This document shows, one piece after another, positions 1-9,498 of a stretch of DNA of 64,000 nt (position 1 is the stretch's first letter; every line of letters begins with the position of its first letter). The position numbers were made by a program, and so were the translations under genes. The notes under the pieces were generated by a model, which saw only the letters and a list, made by a program, of their open reading frames with translations, did no database searches and was not told the origin of the DNA. This DNA is from Glycine soja (Eukaryota > Streptophyta > Magnoliopsida > Fabales > Fabaceae): the NCBI RefSeq assembly GCF_004193775.1, contig NC_041006.1, positions 30,805,102 through 30,869,101 of the forward strand. Reading direction: 5' to 3'.

Positions 1-146
1 TGTTTCAGCTTAATGAATTGTTCCTTACGGAGCCTCAAAAGGCTAGGATTTATCATTACTATGTACCTGTCTTTCTCTGGTGTGAACAGCAGATTACTGA
101 GCATCAGTCGAAGTTTAAAGATGGAGAAGATATACCTCCTTTAGTG
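1..146 (+). pseudogene. GLYK: Exon fragment of chloroplast D-glycerate 3-kinase
   Basis: Reading from base 3, the frame gives FQLNELFLTEPQKARIYHYY, continuing PVFLWCEQQITEHQSKF and KDGEDIPPLV, and stops at a good splice donor (TTAGTG|GTATGC). This closely matches the region of plant glycerate kinase just before the P-loop. GLYK phosphorylates glycerate to 3-phosphoglycerate, the last step of photorespiration in the chloroplast. The next expected exon, with the GFSAPQGCGKTT nucleotide-binding loop, is not found in the following 5 kb, where other gene fragments appear instead. I therefore read this as a captured piece rather than part of a working gene. Whether further GLYK exons lie before base 1 cannot be seen. 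Confidence 0.7.
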
Positions 147-528
147 GTATGCTACATACTTGTCACTCTCTCTGCCATAGTGTTATTTATTTTTATTTTA
201 ATTTGGAAAAACTAGGTAACTAACTGCTCCATAATTCAATAATATTATTTCCTACTCCTTAATTAGACATATATACACCAGTTTATCTTCAATCAGCTGT
301 AAAAGACACTTGCACAACTAACAATTTACTCGTATTTAATCACTGGATTTAGTTAGAAGATATTTATGACTAATTGTAAATAACTTTCAAGATCTCAGAG
401 GGGCAGAAGATCAAAGCCAAGACATCCTCTCGTATATAAAGAGTGTCTCTGAAATCCAATGATAGGATATTTATGTACTTTCTAGTTTCTAAGTACATCA
501 TTCATCCATTTCTTTTGTTGTTTCACAG
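147..528. other. AT-rich spacer inside CACTA element
   Basis: No coding sequence is recognised. It begins with the donor of the GLYK exon and ends with a pyrimidine-rich acceptor (TTTGTTGTTTCACAG) before the next exon-like piece, so in a transcript it could act as an intron. Confidence 0.4.
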
Positions 529-626
529 GATGTCTCTTCCAAAGCAATCATCAATAGAGCTGAATTGAGTTCTAATTATAGGACATCCAGTGGCTCTGAT
601 ATGACATTGTCAAGTTCTGATGATAG
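529..626 (+). pseudogene. Exon-like fragment, Ser-rich, unidentified
   Basis: Starts after the acceptor TTTCACAG and ends at GATAG|GTTAG. The open frame reads DVSSKAIINRAELSSNYR followed by a serine-rich stretch (TSSGSDMTLSSSDD). I do not recognise the parent gene. The low-complexity Ser/Asp tail resembles linkers in plant coiled-coil proteins, but that is not diagnostic. It lies within the CACTA element, and its phase does not join cleanly to the exon-like piece at 1519, so the two need not come from neighbouring exons of one gene. Confidence 0.4.
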
Positions 627-1298
627 GTTAGATTTTTAAATAGTTGTGAACCTTCCATTGGAGTTCTTAAATTGAATATTTCATGGCTTATAGAGTACAA
701 GATGTTGCTGAGTTACTTGACATGATGGTTGAGGATATTCCTTTTTCTGGAATTTGTTAGTGTATAATTTAGTTTTTTTATTTTAAAAAATTCTAACAGT
801 TATAATGCAACAATAATATCAAAGTATTTCATAACTCTTGTACAAAAAACAAAACTACTACGACCAATTTTTAATGTCCACAAATTATTATGTCTATTTA
901 AAACACTCACATGTTAAGAAAATCGTTATTTTATTGATGTTTGTTTATTCGGGTAGAAATGGAGTGAAAAGAAATAGGAAGAAGGTTTTAGAATTTGAGT
1001 TAGGAGTAATTGGCGTAAAATTGTTTAGTTTGATAAAAAAGATTTGAGTTTGAATGTTAAATACTGAAAATTAAGTTATAGCACATACCTAATTAAGAAC
1101 CTTTTTTTAATCCGAGTAGCTGAAATCTTCAATATAAAATATACGTATAAACTCAAAGACAGTCATTGGATTGTCCTTTTATAGGCATTATTGGGTGGAT
1201 ATTGGGTAGATATATCCCGTGCAGAGCACAATTAATTGTAAAGGAATACTTATCAATGATTGAGAGGAAAGAGAGATATTTCATACTTGAGACTCATA

Positions 1299-1370
<72 letters not shown>

Positions 1371-1518
1371 TTTGGGTAGAAAAGTCAGCTAGACAATTAA
1401 TAAAGTTTGATGCGTAAGTAGAGCAGACAACTTTGAAAATTGGGGCAAATATACTTTTCTACTTTCTATATTTCTTTTTTTGTATCTAACTCTGTCCTTG
1501 GCCATCTCCATATTGCAG
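627..1518. other. Non-coding CACTA interior with TA microsatellite
   Basis: AT-rich sequence with no recognisable exon. It holds the (TA)n run at 1302-1366. The open frame across 1166-1417 depends on that run, which translates to Tyr-Ile repeats, and is not a gene. Confidence 0.5.
1302..1366. repeat. (TA)n microsatellite
   Basis: About 32 uninterrupted TA units, seen directly. Likely polymorphic in length. Confidence 0.95.
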
Positions 1519-1607
1519 TTCCTAAGAGGTTCAGGCTTGCAAAGGACACAACATTTGGACAAAGGCACTTGAATAAGTGGAGTCAGTCATCAATTTCCTT
1601 ATGGATG
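1519..1607 (+). pseudogene. Exon-like fragment, unidentified
   Basis: Bounded by acceptor CATATTGCAG and donor GGATG|GTAAGG. In the open frame it reads [20 protein letters not shown] then SQSSISLWM. The strong splice sites and codon-like composition suggest a true exon from a host gene. I cannot name the gene. It sits in the CACTA interior on the same strand as the other fragments. Confidence 0.4.
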
Positions 1608-3207
1608 GTAAGGACATATTTATTAGGAAAAAAAAATCTCTTAATTAGCCTTTAGCTAAATTCTGAATTTCGAGATTTTAGTTTGCAAGTGACACGTAAA
1701 TTAATTTCAAAGTTCCTCATGCTTTTGTACTCTGCTCGAATCAGGTTAGCTTCTTCAGACAATTCTCTGGATCTGTTAAAGAAAGTTAAATAATAAAAGT
1801 TTCCTTTTAATTTGTTCACTGATATATTAAGCGAAAGCCTGGTTATTGATTGTGATGAATAGAGTAGAAGGAGGATAATATAAGTTCTTTTATAAATATT
1901 GTTTGAATTTGGAAGTTTTTTCCCCTTGAATTAAAGCACCATGTTACTCCCTAAATTTTTATGTCAAGAAAAAAATTGGCCAAATTAACCCTTGAGCATA
2001 CTGAAATATAAACTTTATTTGGGGTTTTTATCAAAAAGTTCAAGTTCTAAAAGATTCTAAAAGACATGTTAAGATAAGATTCTAAAAGAATGTTCTATAG
2101 AGAGATCTATTGTAGAAGATAATCCTAAAGTAACTTATAAAATATTTTAGAATGAGTAAGTAAGTTTGTATTTATAAGGAAAATTTTAAAGAATTATTTG
2201 TAGCCATTGGATTAAGTGATAGTTGGAAAAATTCTAACCATTTGTTTAGGAAAAATTATTACTATAAATAAGGATGATATATTAGAGTTTATATAAAGTC
2301 AAAATCAAGCCAAAAATCAAAAAGTGATCATTTGTAAAGTAATCTCTTCCTTCAAAACTTTCTAATCTCTTTCATTCCAATGTAACGCTATTTTGGACTG
2401 CCAATCAGTCCTCTTTCATATGATGAAATGAGAATATTCCAATTAAAGAAAATAGTATTAAAAAGAGATAAATTAAACCTTCATATTGTAGGGACCTCTT
2501 AACTCTAAGTCACATGCAAACCCAATTAATAAGACCAAGCATGATACATAAGTATCACTTTTTAAACACTTAATCAAATACTCATAATTTTTTTATTATT
2601 ATTATATCACATCATAATATCTATAATATATTTTATTCTCGTTTATCTATTACTATGTGTATAATGACTCATTGGATGTTGGATGCCCATCCATACTTTT
2701 CCAATAAGACCCTCCTCCTCACATTCCTAGCATTTAGCAAGCCATCCCCATAAATAAAAAATCAACTATTTCATTACATTCATTCAGAAAAATAAAATAA
2801 AAAATTCTAATTTTTTCGTGTTTTTTCTTTCGATTCTGTTGCTTAAATTTTACTTATGTCATTAAAGTTTGCATCTAATATTTTAACATTTTCTTCGGCA
2901 TAATATCAAGTTTGCTCAAGTTACTCGTCAATTTTATTCATGTGTGAGTACAATGTATTTTTGACAGCATGAAAAGTAACACGTTGAGGAGTTGTGTTGT
3001 AATTTTTGTATCTGTCACAATCAGAATTTTACTGAGCTATTTTCTATATGGCATATTGCCCATTTTATGCAAATGATGAACACCTTTACATAGCCTTCAT
3101 TGTGTACACTTTTAGGTTGGCATGATGGTATTCAATGTAATGTTCATATACTGATGCACTCTCTGTTGATATCATTGTACGTGATTGTAATAAAGCTGTG
3201 GCTTTTA
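1608..3207. other. AT-rich non-coding CACTA interior
   Basis: About 1.6 kb with only short open frames and no recognisable motif. It lies between two exon fragments and could be spliced out of a read-through transcript. Confidence 0.4.
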
Positions 3208-3339
3208 GAACTTTTGCGGGAAAATAAGAGAATGCTGGACAAATCAGTTAGAGAAATAGAATGAGAGAGACAAGATTTGCAGTCATGGGAGAAGAAACTG
3301 ATTTTGGAGATAAAGAAAAGTGCCAAACAAGCCCAGATG
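3208..3339 (+). pseudogene. VPS2: Exon fragment of ESCRT-III subunit VPS2 (CHMP2)
   Basis: The frame gives ELLRENKRMLDKSVREIE, a stop (TGA), then ERQDLQSWEKKLILEIKKSA and KQAQM, followed by a donor (CAGATG|GTATGG). This is the basic N-terminal helix region of VPS2.1/CHMP2, which polymerises on endosomal membranes to form multivesicular bodies. Family members read LLRENKRMLDKSIREIERER here, so the TGA replaces an Arg codon. The initiating residues (MSFIFGKRKTPA) are missing, and no later VPS2 exon follows. The piece ends at a splice donor, so it was copied as genomic DNA and not from an mRNA. It is a captured, broken fragment within the CACTA element. Confidence 0.8.
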
Positions 3340-3654
3340 GTATGGTGATCGTGTTTTGAACTTTTGCTACTATTTGTTGCCTTGTTTGCTTTAGCTTTTG
3401 GTTAGAGCACTCCCTATGCTAGCTTAGCTGTTCTTTATTGCATATCTATAATACCCTCCTCTGCCCCCTAAGGTGGAGGGTGAATTTGAGTTTTCAATGG
3501 TGATGAATGACCACTACAAGGGGAACTCTTTTTTAAATTACAAAGTCCAAAAGTCACCTAACAGGTAAGTATATAATGTAATGTTTCTTTTAGGTGGATG
3601 AATATCAATGGTTAGTCTGTCATGTTAATTTGATTTGGCACTGCTTATCTGTAG

Positions 3655-3841
3655 AGGTAAGAGCCAAGTAAAAGCATCATGTAATGTGGGCAGTTGGACA
3701 ACAGAAATGGATAGTCAGCCATCCGGTTCTGCTGCAGATGTTGTAGATGTTAATGAGTCTGGAAGTAGCAAGTTAGGTGGATCCGAGCCTGAGGGTGCTG
3801 TTCTCTGCTTGCAGGATCGATTAAAGTGGCTCAATCAGCAG
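3655..3841 (+). pseudogene. Exon-like fragment, unidentified
   Basis: Follows an acceptor (CTTATCTGTAG) and ends at CAGCAG|GTCATC. The frame is open over the whole exon, with MDSQPSGSAADVVDVNESGS followed by a Gly/Glu stretch and LCLQDRLKWLNQQ, which looks like the start of an amphipathic helix or coiled coil. I do not recognise the source gene. Just upstream (about 3470-3560) another open stretch ends in a possible donor (CCTAACAG|GTAAGT) and may be a neighbouring exon. Confidence 0.4.
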
Positions 3842-4431
3842 GTCATCATAAAGGTTGTATAATTTCCAAAAGCCTATCCTTTCATGATTTACTGCGATCA
3901 CTATCTACATCCTCTTTTCGTCTATCCTTCCTTTCAAGTTTTTTGTTCTAAGTGCTGCTCCCTCATGATAGATTACCTGTTAACTTTTTCATGTTTTTTT
4001 TTTACCATCAAGGACAACCTGGAGTGTTTTGCTAATTGAGAATGACTTTAAAAGAAAAAATTATATTGGTCTTAAAAATGAGAATGACTGTACACCCCGA
4101 TTTATCTTATTTCTTTGGGATCTGGAAATGAGATGAAAATAAAATTTATCATCAAGACTGAAAACCAATTTGATGCTTTAATGTTTCTCTTGTTTAAAGG
4201 TTAGTCTGCATTATAATTGAAGTATTCATGGGAAAAAATATGTTTATACTTTTCTTCTTTCTATTATGATTTCGTTTTTAAATTCTTCCATTCTACTATC
4301 ATTTCTATTAGCTATGTAGATGTCAAGATTAAATGGGCTTTGTAATCACATTCTTTTGCACTTTCAAGGCTTTCCACTCCTACAGGGACAGGTTTTAGTT
4401 ACTCTTCTGATGCTAGTGACATTCGTCAAAC
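3842..4431. other. Non-coding spacer between captured exons
   Basis: AT-rich, with no coding motif seen. Confidence 0.4.
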
Positions 4432-4611
4432 AAATCCTTAATGACCATGATGGAGATATGTGTAAGGTGTCTCTCTGGTGACCCAACTGAAAGGCCTTAT
4501 GTGGAACATATTCTCTGGAATTTGCAGTTTGCAGCCCAAGTTCAGAATTCATGGAGAAGAGACTCAAGTGATCACAGTTACTCACCTGCACCATCCTCCA
4601 GGGAGACATAA
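4432..4611 (+). pseudogene. C-terminal fragment of an LRR receptor-like kinase
   Basis: The frame reads KSLMTMMEICVRCLSGDPTE, RPYVEHILWNLQFAAQVQNS and WRRDSSDHSYSPAPSS, then stops at 4609-4611. The motif RPSVEDVLWNLQFAAQVQ at the end of the pseudokinase domain is characteristic of the At3g03770-type 'probable inactive' leucine-rich-repeat receptor-like kinases of the plasma membrane. Here Ser-Val-Glu-Asp has become Tyr-Val-Glu-His. Only the last helix of the kinase domain and a short tail are present. There is no kinase core, transmembrane segment or LRR nearby, so this is a captured fragment. Confidence 0.65.
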
Positions 4612-4649
4612 TTAATATTAATTTGTATGAAATTTCCAGCAACTAATAG

Positions 4650-4766
4650 GGCCATCAGTCATCTCCAAGTAGTCAAGACAGAGCACTCTATGAGAGGATG
4701 CTGGACAATAAGGTGGAGTTTGGTTCCCCAAATAAGCGGTCTGGCGGATTCTTTAACTTTGCTCTG
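4650..4766 (+). pseudogene. Exon-like fragment, unidentified
   Basis: Open frame GHQSSPSSQDRALYERMLDN then KVEFGSPNKRSGGFFNFAL, preceded by a possible acceptor (AACTAATAG) and ending in a strong donor (GCTCTG|GTAAGC). Codon composition looks protein-coding. I do not recognise the gene. It is the last exon-like piece before the CACTA right terminus. Confidence 0.4.
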
Positions 4767-5099
4767 GTAAGCAGGTTGCAGCACTTTTTGTTGTGTGTGA
4801 TTTTAGAGATATATGAAGTTTGAGAATTAAACTAAATAGAACTAGCATTGTTATTGTGGTTATATAACTAAATAGAACTAGCATTGTTACTGTGGGGGGG
4901 AGCAGGCCGGTGTTCTGAAGCTTAATGTTCTTGTTGCAGTAATATAAAATTTTGAGACCTGAAAGAGAAATTATGGTTATATATAAATTTGTTCATGTAT
5001 ATTTCACCAGTACCTCTGGTACTGTTATGATTCATATTAATAATATATAATTTCTGCCTTCCAAAAAAAAATATGGCTATATATAAATTATACAAAATT

Positions 5100-5424
5100 T
5101 TATTCATTTTTAAAGGTATAAATTATGTATGTTCTAAGCTCTCTCTAAGATCTAAACATTTACCTACAGTTGAAGATGATATGTACATATTAAAGACTTT
5201 TACCTACAGTTAGGAGATGTAAGTAGAAGTTAATGACTTTTACCTACACACTATACATAGTAGGTAAAACCTATAGTGACAGACAATTAGCCGTCATTAT
5301 ATGTCCCTTCAAAGTTGACGGAAGAAACGTCCGTAGGACAAAGTCTATTGTACATTTACCTACGGATTTTTTATTTATAGTGACAATTTTTGTCTGTAGG
5401 TATAGGTCATTTTTCTTGTAGTGA
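5100..5424. repeat. CACTA right subterminal repeats and terminal inverted repeat
   Basis: TTTACCTAC or its complement occurs repeatedly in both orientations (near 5160, 5200, 5240, 5260, 5355 and 5395). The region ends TTTTTCTTGTAGTG, the complement of CACTACAAGAAAAA. Subterminal arrays of this kind bind the TNPA-type protein in En/Spm elements. The adjacent base triplet outside is AGG. Confidence 0.8.
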
Positions 5425-5851
5425 GGCCGAGAAAAAAAAATTCAATATTTTGCATTGTCAGAACCCAAAAATCAAAGTTTTTTGGAGAAAAAATCGCAGT
5501 TTTAGGAGAAACAATGAACATGCAGTGAAAAAAAAAGCTGAAATAAAAAAAAGCATACAAATGCAAAAAGAGGTAAAATGAAAACGCAGAAGGAGACGGG
5601 GAGGGAAAACAAACCTGTAAGCTATCCAACATACTATGATCTGTGGCTTTTGTCTTGCAAAAGAAGAAGAATACTCAACCACGGTCAAATAAGACTGAAG
5701 AACACAACAAAATTCAATCTTTTGTACCGACAGAACCCAGGAATCAAAAGGAGAAATGAAATACATCACAAACCTGTTCTTTTCATGTCGGACACTATTT
5801 GTTGTCTTCGTTGCTGTTGTCGGTCACAAAGATACCCAATGCTACATATCT
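5425..5851. other. Purine-rich spacer right of the CACTA terminus
   Basis: A-rich on the plus strand with pyrimidine-rich complement. The short frames on both strands are compositional and no gene is recognised. Confidence 0.4.
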
Positions 5852-6245
5852 GAACAAAGCTCTAAGCTTTGTTGTTGTGATGAATCAAAAAACCACAAAA
5901 AGCTAGTAAATGATGCACATGCAACATCAAAACCCAACAAACCCCGACCAAAATGGTACATAACAACAAATGACTCAAGAAAAATCCATAAGCTTCGTAT
6001 ACAAAATGATAAACTCGTTGTAGAACAAAAAAAGATCCAACCTTTTGTACTAATAATAAAAAATGAACAAAGCTTTAAGCTTTGTTGTTGCGATGAATAA
6101 AAAAACCACAAAAAGTTAGTAAATGATGCACATGCAACATCAAAACCCAACAAACCCCGACCAAAATGGTACATAACAACAAACCACTCAAGAAAAATCG
6201 AAAAGCTTCGTATACAAAACAACAAACTCATGATAAAATACAAAA
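5852..6245. repeat. Tandem duplication, about 213-bp unit
   Basis: Two copies, starting at GAACAAAGC near 5852 and 6065. Both contain an AAGCTTTGTTGTTG stretch and a long shared block beginning ATGATGCACATGCAACATC. The copies differ at scattered sites. The overlapping long frames on the minus strand arise from this repetition. Confidence 0.85.
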
Positions 6246-6650
6246 AGGTCGAACCTTTTGGCTTGAAATACCATCATACCTGCAAACCAAGCCGAAAACG
6301 AACAACAAACAACGTTTATGAACAAAAAGGTCGAACCTTGTGGCTTGAAATATCATTATACCTGCAAACCAAGCCGAAAACGAACAACAAACAACGGTTT
6401 TTATGAACAAAAAGGTCAAACCTTGTGGCTTGAAATACCATCATACCTGCAAACCAAGCCGAAAATGAACAACAAACAACGTTTTTTATGAACAAAAAGG
6501 TCGAACCTTATGGCTTGAAATATCATCATACCTGCAAACCAAGCCGAAAACGAACAACAAACAATGTTTATGAACAAAAAGGTCGAAGCTTTTGGTTTGT
6601 TTTTGTGCGAAAAAAGTAAAATACCATCATACATGACGAACCAAGCCGAA
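6237..6650. repeat. Tandem array, 82-85-bp unit, about five copies
   Basis: GGTCGAACCTT-type starts recur at about 6247, 6329, 6414, 6499 and 6581, so the unit length alternates between 82 and 85 bp. Each unit holds CCTGCAAACCAAGCCGAAAA. The last copy is partial and merges into A-rich DNA. The length differences come from runs of T before ATGAACAAAAAGG. Unit lengths are not all multiples of three, so it is unlikely to encode a protein. Confidence 0.9.
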
Positions 6651-6999
6651 AATGAAGCCCTTGTTTCTTACATGCGAAAACGAAGCCCTTATTTGGAAAA
6701 ATGAAAATAAAAAATGGAGAGAAAGAAGAGAGAAGTGGGAGAGAACAGTAAGATGGTGGAATACCAAACGGGGGAGAGAAAACAGCGAAGTACCAAATGA
6801 CAGAGAGAGAAAAGAAGAAATGCAATGCAATAAATTAGAAAACGTAATAAAAAGGATGCAACTGAAATAGGGAGAGGAGGAAAATGAAAGGCCTTGCATT
6901 GGTATTGGTATTGTCTCGGTAATGCCAAAGCATCGGTAATAATAATAATAATATAATAATATATAATAATAATTAATAATAATAAAGTATGATGTGATG
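6651..6999. other. Purine-rich and ATA-rich spacer
   Basis: Contains GA-rich sequence and an (AAT)n-like run near 6938-6985. No gene is seen. Confidence 0.4.
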
Positions 7000-7543
7000 T
7001 TTTTAAGCGGGAAATTGGATAGCTGGCTGTGTGACACATTAGCCCTGGCAATGCCACGTCAGCATTGCAGGGCCTTGTTTGTATCATGATAGATGATTGC
7101 TTCTTTAAACCCCTAAACGACACTTCCCTTTTGCAGCAAGACACCACATTGTTTCTTATTGGACTAACTCCCAGCCATGGGCCGAAAGGCATATTCTCGC
7201 CATCTCTTATAACTTGGGTGAGGCTCCCACACGCATAGAAAAGGTTACTAAGCCACTCATACTTGAAGAAGATTTTAAAGGTAGGGCATTGTTCAATGGT
7301 TTAAACACATAGATGTAACTCCCACTTGTCATCGCTTTCCCAAACTTGTCCTCACCCCCTTCATCCCACCTAGGAATAATCTTTGCAATCTTCTCCGAGT
7401 GGAGTTCCACAAGCAAATCCTAAAATTTGGACCCAAATGGGGCACATAGACAATTGTACCTCTTCTGGTTTCTGTTGTTTTGCATTTTTGCCAACACCAC
7501 TAGACGTCTATCAATGTTCCACGGACTAGACTCCATGACTCTC
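7000..7543 (-). pseudogene. DUF4283-domain protein, 3' half (LINE ORF1-like)
   Basis: Reading down from 7543 on the minus strand the frame gives RVMESSPWNIDRRLVVLAKM. After a one-base shift it continues PEEVQLSMCPIWVQILGF, the conserved 'PW..d..ll.l......v....v.fWVqi.g.P' signature of plant DUF4283, found in LINE ORF1 proteins and related zinc-knuckle proteins that bind nucleic acid. A PFGPWLGVSP stretch near 7170-7190 matches the usual post-domain 'yGpWLra' motif. Several stops and frameshifts make it non-functional. The 5' half is at 14077-14258, across an inserted copia element. Confidence 0.65.
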
Positions 7544-8031
7544 TGTTAGAATTAATGTCTCATGTGAGAGACATGTGACTTATATAGGAACTAATAAGTA
7601 AATAATTATCGATTAAGGACTAAATTGTAATTGGGCTTAATAGAAGAAGTTTTCAGGGTTAACTACTACTACTCGATGGGAGTAATGATTATAAAAGGGG
7701 GTTAATACCCACTAACGTGAAATAAGATCTCCTTCCTGACATAAATGTGTTTTCTTTCACTCATAGCCATCATGAATGGATATAGGCAGAAAGAAAGGTC
7801 AAAGGAAGTGAAATTTTATTTCTGTCATCTTTCAAGGAAATCAAAGTGCACTGGAGAGAAGTTTCTATAGAGAAAGGTACAAGTCTTCCTATGAAGAAAG
7901 TTACAAGTCTTCCTATGAAGAAAGGTACGCACCATTATCTATTGTTTATTGATTGTTTGTGAGAATCATATGTTTTAAGATCATGTTGTTTCCTATAATT
8001 GATAGTCTAAGAAACCCCTTAATGTTTTACA
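7544..8031 (+). repeat. 5' LTR of copia element
   Basis: 488 bp, from TGTTAGAATTAATG to AATGTTTTACA. It contains a TATA-like TTATAAAAGG near 7689-7700 and a repeated AAGTCTTCCTATGAAGAAAG segment around 7880-7925. Confidence 0.9.
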
Positions 8032-8052
8032 TGTGATATCAGAACATGTGTT
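8032..8052 (+). other. Degenerate tRNA primer-binding site
   Basis: Directly after the 5' LTR the sequence reads TGTGATATCAGAACATG. This resembles the TGGTATCAGAGC site complementary to initiator methionine tRNA used by plant copia elements, with several changes. Confidence 0.7.
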
Positions 8053-8830
8053 ATGAAATTTATGATTCTCCAAGAATGATTTAATTTCTTCCAATTATGT
8101 ATGAACCCTAATTATTAAATCTAGGGATGATTTAATTTATCTCAATTATGTATAAATCCTAATTATGAAATTTAGGGATTTTAATTTCTATTACATGTAT
8201 TTTCAATTACATGTTTCAATAGTATACTTTTGGCATTAATTATGTTTTTCCGTTGCAAAGTATGAAATTTTGTATGAAAGGAATATCATACAAAACTTCA
8301 AAGAGAAAGCTTATGCTGCCAAATTTATTTCTAATGGAGGAAGCTTTTATTTCTAATGGAGGAAACAGTCTTTCCATTAACGTTATTTATATATTAAATT
8401 ATGGAGAAAGAATGACGCGCTATGTTGTGAATTGGTTTTGTAAAGCTGTGCGGCTGCATGTAGCTTTCTTTCAATTCCAATTTTTGTTTGAAAAGTCGCT
8501 CCTAGGTGTACGTTCCTCACAGGGAGAATAAGAAATTTTGGATATTGCTATTTGTAACCTATTTTGCTATTTTCAGTCCCACTTGTTTTTTTTTTCCAGA
8601 AATTATTATTAAACGTGATTAAAGGATTGAAAGTTTATACCATGTAATTAAATTAACGTGAATGCTTTGAAATTATTGGTAGTAGTAAATATATGTATAT
8701 GCTACATATTTGCTTGAACGTGTTTGAATGCAAAAACACAAATAAATACAAATATTATTTTATGGCCTGAAATGAAATTAATAGAAGGACTATGAATTGT
8801 TAATAATAATAAGTATGTGCAGGCCATATA

Positions 8831-9119
8831 TATTTGGTTGGAATTAAATGTATGTTGAATTTGTTAGTTACCAAAGTGGTCAAATTTGTAACGTTATTTA
8901 ATTCTAAATTAATGATTATTTCAATTATATTTGGTTGGAATTAAATGTATGTTGAATTTGTTAGTCACCAAAGTGGCCAAATTTGTAAGGTTATTTAATT
9001 CCAAATTAATGATTATTTCAATTATATTTGGTTGGAATTAAATGTATGTTGAATTTGTTAGTCACCAAAGTGGCCAAATTTGTAAGGTTATTTAATTCTA
9101 AAATTAATGATTATTTTGA
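8831..9119 (+). repeat. 97-bp tandem repeat, three copies, in copia leader
   Basis: TATTTGGTTGGAATTAAATG recurs at about 8831, 8928 and 9025, exactly 97 bp apart, each followed by GTATGTTGAATTTGTTAGT. It lies in the untranslated leader between the primer-binding site and gag. Confidence 0.92.
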
Positions 9120-9498
9120 TTACTCATAGAATAATGGATGCTAAATTATATGGTTATTGGTTTATGGGTAATTGAAATTCATTGTTATAAGGCATTTATG
9201 GATCGCCCAAAGGTTGATTAGTTGTTCTTATAATTAATGAATATAATTGTAGGCGATTTGTGTGTATCATTAGTTTTATTTATATGCCCAAAGGAAATAG
9301 ATACTACTAATTGATGCATATTTAATTGCCAAATAATTTTAAAATTTTATTAGTATCATTATGTTTGTATGTTGTGTGTTGGTGTATCACCCAAAGGAGA
9401 ACATTAATATACATTGATTGTTATTTGAATGAATCATATGTATGACATGTATTTTATGTCTCAAAGCACTTATGTGAATTTATTATGTAATACATGTT

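Larger units (their letters stand above)
1..5424. mobile_element. CACTA (En/Spm-like) transposon, right part, carrying host gene fragments
   Basis: The right end is seen directly: read on the minus strand from 5424 the terminus is CACTACAAGAAAA, the classical CACTA start. It is followed inward by about 320 bp of subterminal repeats built on TTTACCTAC. The left end lies before the window. No transposase domain is visible inside. Instead the interior holds exon-sized pieces flanked by GT/AG splice signals, all on the plus strand, from unrelated genes: glycerate kinase (1-146), VPS2 (3208-3339), LRR receptor kinase (4432-4611) and four unidentified ones. This is the layout of a non-autonomous, gene-fragment-rich CACTA element, as reported for soybean Tgm elements. 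The claim that one element spans 1-5424 is inference, because the left terminus is unseen. Confidence 0.75.

Noticed and set aside
1166..1417. 83-codon frame with Tyr-Ile repeats
   Set aside because: Created by the (TA)n microsatellite.
1..5424. A normal multi-exon GLYK gene continuing to the right
   Set aside because: The P-loop exon is missing, and pieces of other gene families follow before a transposon end.
6237..6650. Regular repeats that could suggest a CRISPR array
   Set aside because: Plant nuclear DNA, and units are contiguous tandem copies without unique spacers.
5842..7192. Overlapping long minus-strand frames rich in Phe, Ser and Leu
   Set aside because: They follow tandem arrays and pyrimidine-rich DNA; no motif or splice structure supports a gene.
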